NCBI RefSeq assembly: GCF_000373105.1 | Contig: NZ_KB890425.1 | Coordinates: forward strand, 184,873-248,872 | Direction of reading: 5' to 3' | Length of the DNA: 64,000 nt | Origin: Neolewinella persica DSM 23188 | GTDB lineage: Bacteria > Bacteroidota > Bacteroidia > Chitinophagales > Saprospiraceae | In this document: positions 43,568-52,438 of the stretch, piece after piece | Position numbering within the stretch: the stretch's first letter is position 1 | Layout: each line of letters begins with the position of its first letter | Made by a program: the position numbers and the translations under genes | The notes under the pieces: model-generated | Told to the model about the DNA's origin: nothing | Database searches by the model: none | The model's input: the letters and a program-made list of their open reading frames with translations, nothing else

Positions 43568-44668
43568 TCAGGGAGCTGTCACAGCCACATCACTAAAAAA
43601 CAACCATTCAATAGCCTTGGGGAATTCCTGTCCCCAACGGGCTTCGTTGTGTTGTCCATGTGGGTCAACCTCCAGCCGGAACACCACTTTGTCGGATTCA
43701 CTTTGCTTCGTCAGTCCTTTTTGTAGGCGGTGCAAATTCGGGACCATCGTCTTGCTTTCGGCTTCTCCGCCGTAGAGGTAAATTCTCCCCCTGAATTTGT
43801 GCGTTACCTTGGTGAGGTGGAAAGGTATTTCCGGCGTGACCCAGAGAGATGGGCTGAAAATCATCAGCCGGTCGTAAACCTGTGGATAAAGAATACCGGC
43901 GTAAATACTGATCAGTCCGCCCAAAGAACTGCCACCGATGCCAGTATGCTCCGGGCCGGGGAGGGTACGGAAATGATCGTCGATGTAAGGTTTCAGGGTT
44001 TTGGCCAGGAACCGGGAGTAGTCGCTACCGTCCCCCCGGCCAAGTTTTGTTTTAAACGTAGGGGTGAACTCACTGACCCGCTGCGCATCGGCGTGGTCAA
44101 TGGCCACAATGATGATGTCACCCTGACCCCGGCCAGCCATGCTGGCCAGCTGTTTGTCTACGCCCCAGCTGCCGTAAGGAGCGTTGTCATCGAATAGGTT
44201 CTGACCGTCCTGAAGATACAGTACGGGGTAGTGCCGGTCAGATTCGTAGTAATTATGGGGCAGCAAAGCTGCCACCCGCCGCGTACGAATGAGCTGAGGA
44301 ATCTCGAACTCCTCGTTGATTACCACGATTTTTGGCAATAACTCCGGACGGTAATGTAGCCCGGCATTCGCCCAGTTGCTCACACGGTCTGGCGTTGACC
44401 AATCATCGGCAACGTGACGACCATGGTTCATCGCACTTTCATTAAACCGGCCGAGTTCAACCCCTTCCCAGCCACCCCGGGTATACTTGTATTCGATGTG
44501 CGATATGTCATCGGGGAAATCGAAAGTGTACTCATATTGGTTGGGTAAATCGGATGAGGCCATCTGATACCGTTCGTCTCCTGCCGACCATTCGTTGAAC
44601 GAGCCTGCCACGTAGATTGGGCGATCGTCGTCTGAATCCGTGATTAATTTCAATGTTTTCTTAGGCAT
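43568..44668 (-). CDS. Esterase D/Fes-family alpha/beta hydrolase with N-terminal E-set domain
   Basis: 366 residues. The first 100 (IYVAGSFNEWSAGDERYQM, IEYKYTRGGWEGVELG) are a carbohydrate-binding-like E-set domain of the kind found before glycogen enzymes and some esterases. Then follows an esterase domain with VLYLQDGQNLFDD, IGGSSLGGLISIYAG carrying the nucleophile serine, and a likely catalytic histidine in HGQHNEARWGQ. The family includes enterochelin esterases and acetyl xylan esterases. No signal peptide, so apparently cytoplasmic. A dispersed motif lies 90 bases upstream. Confidence 0.82.
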   Translation of the reverse strand: MPKKTLKLITDSDDDRPIYVAGSFNEWSAGDERYQMASSDLPNQYEYTFDFPDDISHIEYKYTRGGWEGVELGRFNESAMNHGRHVADDWSTPDRVSNWANAGLHYRPELLPKIVVINEEFEIPQLIRTRRVAALLPHNYYESDRHYPVLYLQDGQNLFDDNAPYGSWGVDKQLASMAGRGQGDIIIVAIDHADAQRVSEFTPTFKTKLGRGDGSDYSRFLAKTLKPYIDDHFRTLPGPEHTGIGGSSLGGLISIYAGILYPQVYDRLMIFSPSLWVTPEIPFHLTKVTHKFRGRIYLYGGEAESKTMVPNLHRLQKGLTKQSESDKVVFRLEVDPHGQHNEARWGQEFPKAIEWLFFSDVAVTAP

Positions 44669-44757
44669 ACGGAGAGGTGGGGAATTACTGGCAGCAAAAC
44701 TAACAAGGTTTGCTAATTCAACGTACCTACCTTCCTTGCTTTCTCAAAACCATTTTT

Positions 44758-44774
44758 GCACCCGCGATCGCGCC
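44758..44774 (+). repeat. Dispersed motif, variant with GCGATCGC centre
   Basis: GCACCCGCGATCGCGCC (three mismatches), preceded by a T run (CATTTTT). The centre equals the cyanobacterial HIP1 octamer GCGATCGC, probably by chance. Confidence 0.65.
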
Positions 44775-44941
44775 TTTTTCAGAAACTGGCTTCTGGTTCC
44801 TGGATTCTACTCTTTATCCCCTAACTTTCGATAAAAAAAAGTCCCTAATTTTGTAACAGACATTCATCCCTACACATAAACCAGCGATGCCGGAGTTTTT
44901 CTCCGGGTTGTTTATCCCTTCATCGCTCTCAATAACACATT

Positions 44942-46813
44942 ATGAAACATCAGATTCTTCTGGGCTTTGCCCTGTTTGCCGCCGTCCTGCTTTGGCCAGG
45001 TTGTGACGACGAAGTCGTGCCACCGTCGTGCAGTCTAAACGTACCCACAGTTCCTTTCAGTGACGGTAGTTGCGAACCTGTTCCTTTATACCTTAATGAC
45101 CTTGCCAATAATCAGGAAGGTTCCTTTCCTACGTTACCCATCGACTGTGTCCCCGGAACCAAGAGCCGCATCGTTCGCCTGAATCCCTCTTCCGACGGAG
45201 AATTATTCCTGCACCTGTACGTTGGTATTCCTGCCGAAATTACTTACCAGGTCTTTGGTGCAGATTGTGAGGAAAACATCTCGGCACTAACCAGTTGTCT
45301 CACCAGCAAAGCGATTGCAATTTCTGAGCCAATCAACGACGGGAGTGACTTTGAAGACGTCTACGTTTACATTAGCTACGAATTGTTTACCACACCTCGT
45401 TACGATAATTATACGCTTGCTCCCAGTAACTTTATTGCCGTTGCGTCTTACGATAATCTGCCCGAGCCTCCACCAAATAGGCCGGGTATTAGCTATAACC
45501 GTGGCGGAGAAGGTCCCGAATTTATTGATTTTAGCTGCGACGACAGATTCTTCCAGCGCCTCATTATAACCGCTTGTAATTCTGCTGCAGATGTACGCAA
45601 TTGGGGCGAAGAACTTGGCCTGCCCCTCAGTGAAGAATGTGTAGGAGACGGTGCCACCGTACTTGCACTTGATGTGCCGGCAGGCATGAATCCCAATGCC
45701 ATTGGCGGAGAAGGCGCCCTCGGAGGTGCAGACAAGCCACTGACGAACCCCCGCCGACCAAAGCAGGATTCTACCGACTTTATTGTGGAGCCAGACTACG
45801 CCATTACGGTATCTTCGTTTGGTAACGGCTTGTACCAGTCTGATGAAGACTGCTCGTCTAACGGCCAGTTTGGTATTGAAGACCTCTGTTTTAAACCTTC
45901 ACCAGAAGTCTTTGAATGCCTCCGTTTTGAGCCAGGAAAAGGAAGTACCCAAAGTGGAGGAGATGTGGTAATGGTAACCATGATCGACAGCGGGGTAGCA
46001 ACGGAAAGCGTTTGGTCCAGTCTTTGGGCACAGTACCTGTACCGTAACGGGCCGGAAAACAAATTCCTGGTCAATGGGTCTCTTGGCTATGACTTTATCC
46101 GGGGCGATTCCACGCCCGATGATGAAATTGGTCATGGTACGGCTACCGGCGGTACGGTTATCGGTGGCTACAATGGGGAGGCGCCACTTACGGTCGTGCA
46201 CAATAAGATATTTGGTAGTCAGAACCTGGCAACATATTACGGTGCCCTGCTGGCAATTAATAGTGCCATCGATACCGAAAGTGACATCATTAATATGAGT
46301 TGGGGTATCATCCAGGACAACCCTCCAATTGCCCTTGAATGTGCGATGCGTCGGGCCGATAGCAAGGGGATTATTGTGATCACTTCAGCAGGCAACGAGA
46401 ACGCACCGCTTGATATGATACCGCAATGGCCTGCAGCCTTCAGTGAAGCTTCCTATAAACTGGATAATATGCTTACGGTTGGTTCAATGACTTACCCGGA
46501 TTTCGACATCTCTGAAGATCCGGTTAAAACGTTCTTCTCCAGCTTTAGTAGTAACCTGGTGGATGTATCGGCTTACCTGACTTCTGCCTCTCCCGACCGC
46601 AATGGAGCCTCACAAGACGAGGTCGTCTTCATCGCCGGGACTTCAATCTCCGCACCAATGGTGACCCGCAGTGTAGCTGGTTTCGTCGGTGCCAACAATA
46701 ATGGGGATCTTGAGGATTGGCGCGGGGCGTTTCTGAGAAGGTCGATCCCATTGCGGGATAACAATCAGGTAGTTGACGGAAACTATTTGCCAATTTGTGC
46801 CGAATTCGAATAG
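44942..46813 (+). CDS. S8 subtilisin-like protease lipoprotein
   Basis: 623 residues. The leader MKHQILLGFALFAAVLLWPG followed by Cys21 is a lipoprotein signal. An N-terminal region of about 330 residues, rich in cysteine pairs, precedes the catalytic domain, which has VMVTMIDSGVA (Asp), DEIGHGTATGG (His), IINMSWG (oxyanion Asn region) and FIAGTSISAPMVTR (Ser). The full triad is intact. No type IX sorting tail is seen, so attachment is by lipid. It may act at the cell surface or in the periplasm. It is a single gene with a strong terminator. Confidence 0.88.
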   Translation: MKHQILLGFALFAAVLLWPGCDDEVVPPSCSLNVPTVPFSDGSCEPVPLYLNDLANNQEGSFPTLPIDCVPGTKSRIVRLNPSSDGELFLHLYVGIPAEITYQVFGADCEENISALTSCLTSKAIAISEPINDGSDFEDVYVYISYELFTTPRYDNYTLAPSNFIAVASYDNLPEPPPNRPGISYNRGGEGPEFIDFSCDDRFFQRLIITACNSAADVRNWGEELGLPLSEECVGDGATVLALDVPAGMNPNAIGGEGALGGADKPLTNPRRPKQDSTDFIVEPDYAITVSSFGNGLYQSDEDCSSNGQFGIEDLCFKPSPEVFECLRFEPGKGSTQSGGDVVMVTMIDSGVATESVWSSLWAQYLYRNGPENKFLVNGSLGYDFIRGDSTPDDEIGHGTATGGTVIGGYNGEAPLTVVHNKIFGSQNLATYYGALLAINSAIDTESDIINMSWGIIQDNPPIALECAMRRADSKGIIVITSAGNENAPLDMIPQWPAAFSEASYKLDNMLTVGSMTYPDFDISEDPVKTFFSSFSSNLVDVSAYLTSASPDRNGASQDEVVFIAGTSISAPMVTRSVAGFVGANNNGDLEDWRGAFLRRSIPLRDNNQVVDGNYLPICAEFE

Positions 46814-46883
46814 TAAATAATAGGCCACTATTGACTGTGGCAGTCCCAGCTAAAGTTGGCTGCTACCGCTAAAACCATATTAA

Positions 46884-46931
46884 ACAGACTTGCCGAACCA
46901 GTAACGTTACTGGTTCGGCAAGCTGTTTTTT
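46884..46931 (+). terminator. Perfect palindromic terminator
   Basis: CTTGCCGAACCAGTAAC is followed at once by its complement, a 34-base perfect palindrome, extended by AACAG/CTGTT and ending in TTTTTT. It terminates the S8 lipoprotein gene. Confidence 0.9.
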
Positions 46932-47103
46932 GGGTGGGTTGTTTTATTACCTAACCTGGATTCTGGCCAATGTCAACCCGAGAGGAGTCGTCAGACAAAA
47001 TTTTGTCCGCCTTCGGCAGGCCAAAAGGATTTGTCGGACGGCCGAACCACCCCTTCGACGGATCGTGGGCACCTCAATAATTTGACAACCCGAGACCTCG
47101 ACC

Positions 47104-48459
47104 TTAATACTCCCCCATTGCAAAGTCCACTTTCCGGTCCATCCACCTACCGTTAGTGAAGTCAGGGAAGGTCTGCAATGTTCCGCCCTGGGCTACGCTT
47201 TGTTCCGACAGTGGCGTAATGGCCAGCCAGGTAGCAGCGTCGTATACGTCAATTGGTGCAGTGGCATTGGCTTTGGCTGCTTCGACGAAGGCGTTGACGA
47301 GGAAAAAATCCATCCCGCCGTGGCCCGCGCCCACGGCACGGTCAGCCATCTTCTGCCAGAGCGGGTGGTCGTACTTCTCGAAGTAGTTCTCCGTCTTTTC
47401 CCAGCGGTGCGCTTCACTGACACCTTCGATGTGCAGGGAACTATTGACGTCCATCCACAGCCCCTTGGTGCCCTGTACCCGAAAGCCCAGGCTGTATGGC
47501 CGGGGGAGGTTAGTATCGTGGTGTAGCACCACGGTTTCACCGTTGGCGGTGGAAAGCATGGTCGTAACCTTGTCACCGAGTTTAAATTCAACTTTTGCGT
47601 TCGGGTGGCCGGGACCACCCTGCGGGTGATTGACGACGTACTCGTGCAGGCCCCGGGCTTTGGAGGCCATGGAAGTTAGTCCTACGAATCGGTTCCCCCG
47701 GTTGATGTTGATGTAATTAGCTACCGGCCCCACGCCGTGTGTAGGGTACAGGTCTCCGTTCCGGTGAACGGAATGGGCGGTGCGCCAGCGGGCTTCATGA
47801 AAGGCCTTGGGGCCGAACTCTACCCCGCCGCCATAGGGCTGCTTTCCATCGTTGAACTTTACGTTGCGCAGGTCGTGCTGGTACCCACCTTCCAGGTGAA
47901 GGAGTTCACCGAACATGCCCTGACGGACCATGTTGAGCACCGCCATTACGTCGCGCCTGTAACAGACGTTCTCCAGGAAGAAGAGGTGGCTGCCCGTAGC
48001 TTCATGGGTACGCACGAGCTCCCAGCATTCGTCGATGGAGAAGGCGCCACATACTTCTGTTCCTACATATAAACCAGCTTGCATTGCAGCCACGGCCATG
48101 GGGGTGTGCCAACGCCAGGGACTGGCAATGATCACGGCATCGAGGTCTTCCTTTTCGAGGAGGTTTAGGTAATCTTTCGGGCCGTTAGCATAGAATGTTG
48201 GTAAGGGCTTATTCTGCTTCTCGAAAATTGCTTTGGTCCGGCGTACCATCTCCGGATCAATGTCGGCAATTGCGGTAACCACACAATCGTCCCGCCGTAC
48301 CATCAGGTCAATGTGTGATTGGCCGCGCAGCCCGGAGCCAAGTACCGCAATATTTATCTTGCTTTTCACCGGCGTGTTTTTTTGGGCGCGGAGCGCAGGT
48401 GCTGTGGACAGGACCGCAGGAGCGGCAAGGGACGTTTGAAGGAATTGTCTTCGGCGCAT
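47104..48459 (-). CDS. Gfo/Idh/MocA oxidoreductase, GH109-like, Tat-exported
   Basis: 451 residues. MRRRQFLQTSLAAPAVLSTA is a Tat signal. The Rossmann domain has INIAVLGSGLRGQSHIDL and DAVIIASPWRWHTPMAVAAM, then YVGTEVCGAFSIDECWELV. The text GGYQHDLRN and PTHGVGPVANYININRGNR match the glycosidase family GH109 (NAD-dependent alpha-N-acetylgalactosaminidase), a common annotation for this group. It would act in the periplasm on glycoconjugates. A dispersed motif variant falls within the signal-peptide codons (APALRAQ). Confidence 0.82.
   Translation of the reverse strand: MRRRQFLQTSLAAPAVLSTAPALRAQKNTPVKSKINIAVLGSGLRGQSHIDLMVRRDDCVVTAIADIDPEMVRRTKAIFEKQNKPLPTFYANGPKDYLNLLEKEDLDAVIIASPWRWHTPMAVAAMQAGLYVGTEVCGAFSIDECWELVRTHEATGSHLFFLENVCYRRDVMAVLNMVRQGMFGELLHLEGGYQHDLRNVKFNDGKQPYGGGVEFGPKAFHEARWRTAHSVHRNGDLYPTHGVGPVANYININRGNRFVGLTSMASKARGLHEYVVNHPQGGPGHPNAKVEFKLGDKVTTMLSTANGETVVLHHDTNLPRPYSLGFRVQGTKGLWMDVNSSLHIEGVSEAHRWEKTENYFEKYDHPLWQKMADRAVGAGHGGMDFFLVNAFVEAAKANATAPIDVYDAATWLAITPLSEQSVAQGGTLQTFPDFTNGRWMDRKVDFAMGEY
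48385..48402 (-). repeat. Dispersed motif inside a Tat signal peptide, one inserted base
   Basis: Minus-strand GCACCTGCGCTCCGCGCC, in frame as APALRA; it is the second signal peptide in the window built on this motif. Confidence 0.8.
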
Positions 48460-48606
48460 GTTGGGTGGTTTTTGTGCTGGTTAAGGTACAAGATTGGAAG
48501 GAATTGATTGGTGAGCCTGAACTATTCGGCTCCGGAGGTAGTAACTTACCCCGGAAATATCCATTAATCCAAAATCAACCTCGAACTGCGCTCCCTCTCC
48601 GATATA

Positions 48607-49635
48607 TTGGAAAAACTTGGCCTTAAATCCGTTGGGTTGAATCTGCAGACAGCGGTTGTGCTGGTGTTGGGGAGTACCTTGCTGGAAACCATCGGCCTGA
48701 TCCTTATTGAGAATTATTCATTCATCGATGCGTTTTACATGTCGGTGATTACTATTTCTACCGTAGGGTTCGGAGAAGTAGAACCGTTGACGCCGACGGG
48801 CAGGTTGTTTATTTCCATAATGATCCTCATCAACATCGGGGTGGTGGCTTACGCCCTTGCGGCCTTCTCCTTTTACGTTATCGAGGGGAAACTATTCGAA
48901 CAAATGGAAAACAGTCGTATGCAGAACCGAGTCAATGCCCTTAGAGACCATACGATCATCTGTGGCTTCGGCCGCTACGGTCGGGAGGTGGTTCGTCATT
49001 TGATCCAGCAAAAACAACCCTTTGTCATCATCGAGGAGAACGAAGAGAAGTTCAGTCTCCCCGAATTCGAGGATGAAGATTTGTTATACGTTATTGGCGA
49101 CGCTACCCGGGATGAAATATTAGTCGAAGCGGGTGTCGCCCAGGCTAACAGCCTGATTACGGCACTAAATGATGATTCAGACAACCTGTTCATCGTGCTA
49201 TCGGCTAAGGAGCTAAATGCCGGACTGCGCATTGTGAGCCGGGCGCACCAGGCCCGTAGCCGACAAAAACTGCGGAAGGCCGGTGCAAACCACGTCATTA
49301 TGCCCGAGCAAATTGGTGGTTTCTACATGGCAACACTGATCAGTAAACCCGGAGCGGTGGAATTCTTTAGCTACGTCACGAATGAACTGGATAGCGACAT
49401 CGGCTTCGAGGAAATTCGTTACGACCAGTTGCCCGATAAACTACGCGGTAAACAGTTGCTTGACCTGGGCTTACGGCTCCACTCTGGCGTCAACGTAATT
49501 GGACACCGCCTGACGGGGGGAAAGTATGATGTCAACCCTTCACCGGAAACAATAATGGAGCCCGGCGGTAGTTTCATCGCTGTAGGCAGTCAGCCGCAAA
49601 TCCTTGCCCTGAGGAAGTACCTGAAGATTACTTAA
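48607..49635 (+). CDS. Two-TM potassium channel with RCK/TrkA domains
   Basis: 342 residues from a TTG start at 48607; no ATG is available in the frame, and the frame extends upstream to a CTG at 48586 as another possibility. Two membrane helices flank a pore with the selectivity filter TVGFGEVEPLTPTGR. A cytoplasmic RCK_N domain follows (IICGFGRYGREVVRHL, then DDSDNLFIV), and an RCK_C domain to the end (RYDQLPDKLRGKQLLDLGL). It is a Kch/MthK-type K+ channel gated by ligand at the RCK domain. It is divergent from the GH109-like gene. Confidence 0.88.
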   Translation: MEKLGLKSVGLNLQTAVVLVLGSTLLETIGLILIENYSFIDAFYMSVITISTVGFGEVEPLTPTGRLFISIMILINIGVVAYALAAFSFYVIEGKLFEQMENSRMQNRVNALRDHTIICGFGRYGREVVRHLIQQKQPFVIIEENEEKFSLPEFEDEDLLYVIGDATRDEILVEAGVAQANSLITALNDDSDNLFIVLSAKELNAGLRIVSRAHQARSRQKLRKAGANHVIMPEQIGGFYMATLISKPGAVEFFSYVTNELDSDIGFEEIRYDQLPDKLRGKQLLDLGLRLHSGVNVIGHRLTGGKYDVNPSPETIMEPGGSFIAVGSQPQILALRKYLKIT

Positions 49636-49690
49636 GCTTTTGGGGCTTCGTTAGCCGATTAGCCACCGGCACACAGCCAAAGAGTTTTGC

Positions 49691-49698
49691 TACTTTTG
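49691..49698 (+). promoter_or_regulatory. Bacteroidota-type -7 element
   Basis: TACTTTTG, about 170 bases before the small membrane-protein gene at 49867. A weakly motif-like word (49712-49731) lies between. No clear -33. Confidence 0.35.
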
Positions 49699-49866
49699 CT
49701 CTTCAAATGTAGGCCGCCGGCAGGCAGGTGCGACGGGAGGTCATGTTAAACGTAGGAGGCCTTTTGAGCGCTAAAAATCGTCGGGGAGAATCCCTATCGT
49801 ATTGAATACCCTACCCCGTGGGGGTTCTTGTGACAAGCCTACCATTCTCTCACTAAACTCCATCAA

Positions 49867-50088
49867 ATGATTTCACCACGCCTTCAACGCACCTTACGTT
49901 ATTGTGCCGTTCTCTTTCTGGTCATCGTCCCGGCCTACTACTTTGTTTATAAGCTGTTATGGGATGATGTATCATCGGGGGAGGCTTTTACTACGAGCCT
50001 GATTTATGGTGTGCTTAACGTACTCTTTCTCGGAGCCTTACATTATTACCGGGTCAGTAATCGGGTGGAGGAAGAGGACAAAGGTTAA
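49867..50088 (+). CDS. Small two-helix membrane protein
   Basis: 73 residues: helix 1 CAVLFLVIVPAYYFVYKLL, helix 2 LIYGVLNVLFLGALHYYRV, with a charged C-terminus (RVEEEDKG). Not recognised. The gene has an ATG and sits in an otherwise empty stretch. Its residue composition is that of a real membrane protein, and it is followed by a structured element. It could equally be a short orphan. Confidence 0.5.
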   Translation: MISPRLQRTLRYCAVLFLVIVPAYYFVYKLLWDDVSSGEAFTTSLIYGVLNVLFLGALHYYRVSNRVEEEDKG

Positions 50089-50121
50089 GTGCCAATCAGA
50101 CCGAATCTTTGACAAAAAATG

Positions 50122-50209
50122 AAATCCGGCCCCGCCACGACTTCCGGGCAGACTCGCGTTTACGGTTAAGTAAGAAACGATCGGAGGAACGATCGGGAGC
50201 CGGACTTTA
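50122..50209 (+). ncRNA. Candidate structured RNA or multi-stem leader upstream of meaB
   Basis: A closing stem AAATCCGGC/GCCGGACTT (one mismatch) encloses further potential helices: CGTTT/AAACG and GATCG/CGATC, plus CCCG/CGGG. AATCTTTG at 50104 is one mismatch from the -7 consensus. A second small hairpin (GAAAGCT-GTC-AGCTTTC, 50215-50231) follows. No known RNA family was recognised. It may be a terminator cluster instead. Confidence 0.35.
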
Positions 50210-50305
50210 TCAAAGAAAGCTGTCAGCTTTCCTTCCGCCGAGTATTCAAACCGGTTTTAGATAACTTTAGGGGCTATCTTAAAGCACTGTTAACACGAAT
50301 TTACC

Positions 50306-51373
50306 TTGGGAAAGAAGAAAAAATCCGCTGCCCCCGCTGTTAATCCGAATCTCCGCTACCGGCCGGAGCCAAGGCCTCTGTCGGCCATTGACATTTTCTC
50401 CCGGTTACAAAGTAAGGACCATCGCCGGGCCCTTGGCCAGACCATTACCTTGCTGGAAAGTGCTCAGCCTGCTGACCGCCAGCTGGCCGATGAGCTCATC
50501 GACCTGGCCGAAAAAAATCCACCTCAGCTCCCCACTTTTCGTCTGGGGATAAGCGGGACACCGGGCGTCGGCAAGTCCACCTTTATTGAAAGTTACGGGC
50601 TGGAAGTGGCTGGTCAGGGCCATAAGCTTGCCGTATTGGCCATTGACCCCAGCAGTAGCCTAAGCGGGGGGAGCATCCTTGGAGACAAAACCCGGATGGA
50701 GGAGCTTACCCGCCATCCTAATGTATTCATTCGCCCGAGCCCATCGGCCGGGCACCTGGGGGGCGTTGGAGCCGCCAGCCGCGCAGCCGTCTTGCTCTGC
50801 GAAGCGGCAGGCTACGACTACATCATTGTTGAAACCGTTGGTGTAGGTCAGGCCGAGTGGCAGGTGCACGGCATGACGGATGCCTTCTTGCTCCTGGCCC
50901 AGCCAGCGGCTGGTGACGATCTTCAGGGCATCAAACGCGGTATTCTTGAACTGGCGGACCTCATTGCCGTCAATAAAGCCGACCGGTTACCCGATGCCGC
51001 AAAACAGACGGCCCTCGAACTCCGAAGGGGGCTCCACCTCGCGCCCGCCCGGCCCGACGACTGGACCGTAAAAATACTGACCATCTCCGCCCTAACCGGC
51101 GATGGCCTCCCCGCCATCCGGGAACAATTGGCCGAATACGCCAAAAAAATGACTGCCGCCGGGCTCCTGCAATCCCGCCGTAAAAGCCAGCGTGCCGCAT
51201 GGCTCCGTGAACGCTGCGAAGCTGATCTGCTACTCGATTTTCGTAGGTTTCTGAACGATCAGACGCGAACAACCGACGGAATACAGCGTATTCTCGACAA
51301 ACAATCTTCCCTTTCTTCCGCCTCAAACGTTATTTTGGCGGACTTCTATAAAACGAAAACTACACAACCATGA
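50306..51373 (+). CDS. meaB: MeaB: methylmalonyl-CoA mutase-associated GTPase
   Basis: 355 residues from a TTG start (MGKKKKSAAPAVNPNLRYRP); no ATG precedes the family-conserved region. Landmarks are the P-loop GISGTPGVGKSTFIE, the switch-like VLAIDPSSSLSGGSILGDKTRM, FIRPSPSAGHLGGVG, and NKAD in IAVNKADRLPD. MeaB protects and reloads the adenosylcobalamin-dependent methylmalonyl-CoA mutase. The mutase is not in the window, but the matching epimerase is at 25030. The last codons overlap the start of lemA (ATGA), so a switch in function within one transcript is present. Confidence 0.93.
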   Translation: MGKKKKSAAPAVNPNLRYRPEPRPLSAIDIFSRLQSKDHRRALGQTITLLESAQPADRQLADELIDLAEKNPPQLPTFRLGISGTPGVGKSTFIESYGLEVAGQGHKLAVLAIDPSSSLSGGSILGDKTRMEELTRHPNVFIRPSPSAGHLGGVGAASRAAVLLCEAAGYDYIIVETVGVGQAEWQVHGMTDAFLLLAQPAAGDDLQGIKRGILELADLIAVNKADRLPDAAKQTALELRRGLHLAPARPDDWTVKILTISALTGDGLPAIREQLAEYAKKMTAAGLLQSRRKSQRAAWLRERCEADLLLDFRRFLNDQTRTTDGIQRILDKQSSLSSASNVILADFYKTKTTQP

Positions 51374-51957
51374 AATCATTTGGTACCCTCGGCATCGTTA
51401 TCGCCGTGCTCGCAGTACTCCTCATTGCCGGTTGCGGCAGCTACAACGGCTTCGTCGACGGCGAAGAAGACGTTGAACTCAAATGGGCTGACGTACAAAC
51501 CGAATACCAGCGTCGTTCTGACTTGATCAAAAATCTAGTGGAAACAGTAAAAGGCGCCGCTGAATTCGAGAAAAGTACCCTCGAAGCAGTAACCAACGCC
51601 CGGGCCAAGGCCACTTCCATCAACATTGATCCAAGCAATATGACCGCTGAGCAACTGCAGCAGTTCGAGGCAGCGCAGGGGCAGCTTACTACTGGTCTTG
51701 GTCGTCTGCTGGCTACAGCAGAAGCTTATCCACAGCTCCAGGCTACCCAGGCTTTCCGTGACCTGCAGGTGCAACTGGAAGGCACTGAGAACCGCATCAG
51801 CACCTCCCGTAAGCGTTTCAATGAGCAGGCCACAGAGTTCAATAAATCTGTTCGTCGCTTCCCCGGTACGGTTTTTGCGTCCGTATTTGGATTTAGTGAA
51901 AAGCCGCAGTTCGAGGCACAGGCTGGTTCAGCCAATGCCCCTGAAGTAAAGTTTTAA
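51370..51957 (+). CDS. LemA-family lipoprotein-like membrane protein
   Basis: 195 residues. The N-terminus FGTLGIVIAVLAVLLIAGCGSYNGF is a membrane segment, with a possible lipobox at IAGC; LemA proteins usually have one anchoring helix. The next region, VDGEEDVELKWADVQTEYQR then RSDLIKNLVETVKG, is the LemA signature; a coiled-coil helical domain follows. The function of LemA is not settled; it often sits next to TPM-domain genes, as here. Its ATG overlaps the meaB stop and its stop is six bases before the next gene. Confidence 0.88.
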   Translation: MKSFGTLGIVIAVLAVLLIAGCGSYNGFVDGEEDVELKWADVQTEYQRRSDLIKNLVETVKGAAEFEKSTLEAVTNARAKATSINIDPSNMTAEQLQQFEAAQGQLTTGLGRLLATAEAYPQLQATQAFRDLQVQLEGTENRISTSRKRFNEQATEFNKSVRRFPGTVFASVFGFSEKPQFEAQAGSANAPEVKF

Positions 51958-51963
51958 TCGCAG

Positions 51964-52395
51964 ATGGTTAAATTTTTCAGCAAAGAGGAGGAAGCTACCA
52001 TTGTGGCGGCTATCCAGCAGGCCGAACTCGCCACCTCTGGTGAGATTCGGGTACACGTGGAGGTGGGCGCTGACGCGCCTGCCCTTGACGTGGCCAAGCG
52101 CATTTTTAACCAACTTGGTATGCACAAGACGGCTGACCGCAACGGGGTACTGATCCTGCTGGAGGTTGACCGACGGGAGTTCGCCATCATCGGTGATGAA
52201 GGCATCGACAAATTCGTACCCGCTGATTTCTGGGAGAGCGAACGCGATCTCATGCAGGGCCATTTCCGAAAAGGCGAATTCGCCCGTGGCATCGAACTGG
52301 TCATCCAACAGATTGGAGAAAAGCTGAAAAAGTTTTTCCCTTATCAGGAAGACGACGTGAACGAATTGCCGGATACGATCAGCTACGGCGGTTAG
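51964..52395 (+). CDS. TPM-domain protein (TLP18.3/Psb32/MOLO-1)
   Basis: 143 residues with no signal peptide. SKEEEATIVAAIQQAELATSGEIRVHVE is the start of a TPM domain, with GVLILLEVDRREFAIIGDEGIDKFVP at its centre. It is the shorter of two TPM genes here, and closely follows lemA. TPM proteins have been linked to photosystem repair in plants and to membrane or peptidase-like activity in bacteria, so the role is open. Likely cytoplasmic, facing the membrane complex formed with LemA and the next protein. Confidence 0.82.
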   Translation: MVKFFSKEEEATIVAAIQQAELATSGEIRVHVEVGADAPALDVAKRIFNQLGMHKTADRNGVLILLEVDRREFAIIGDEGIDKFVPADFWESERDLMQGHFRKGEFARGIELVIQQIGEKLKKFFPYQEDDVNELPDTISYGG

Positions 52396-52438
52396 TTTTA
52401 AAGCATGCTTCTCGTCGGGTGAGACAATCGTTCCGCCA

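Noticed and set aside
44758..44774. HIP1 (GCGATCGC) element
   Set aside because: Only one copy shows this octamer, as a three-mismatch form of the longer dispersed word.
49712..49731. Motif-like word before the small membrane protein
   Set aside because: Too degenerate (GGCCGCCGGCAGGCAGGTGC) to count as a copy with confidence.
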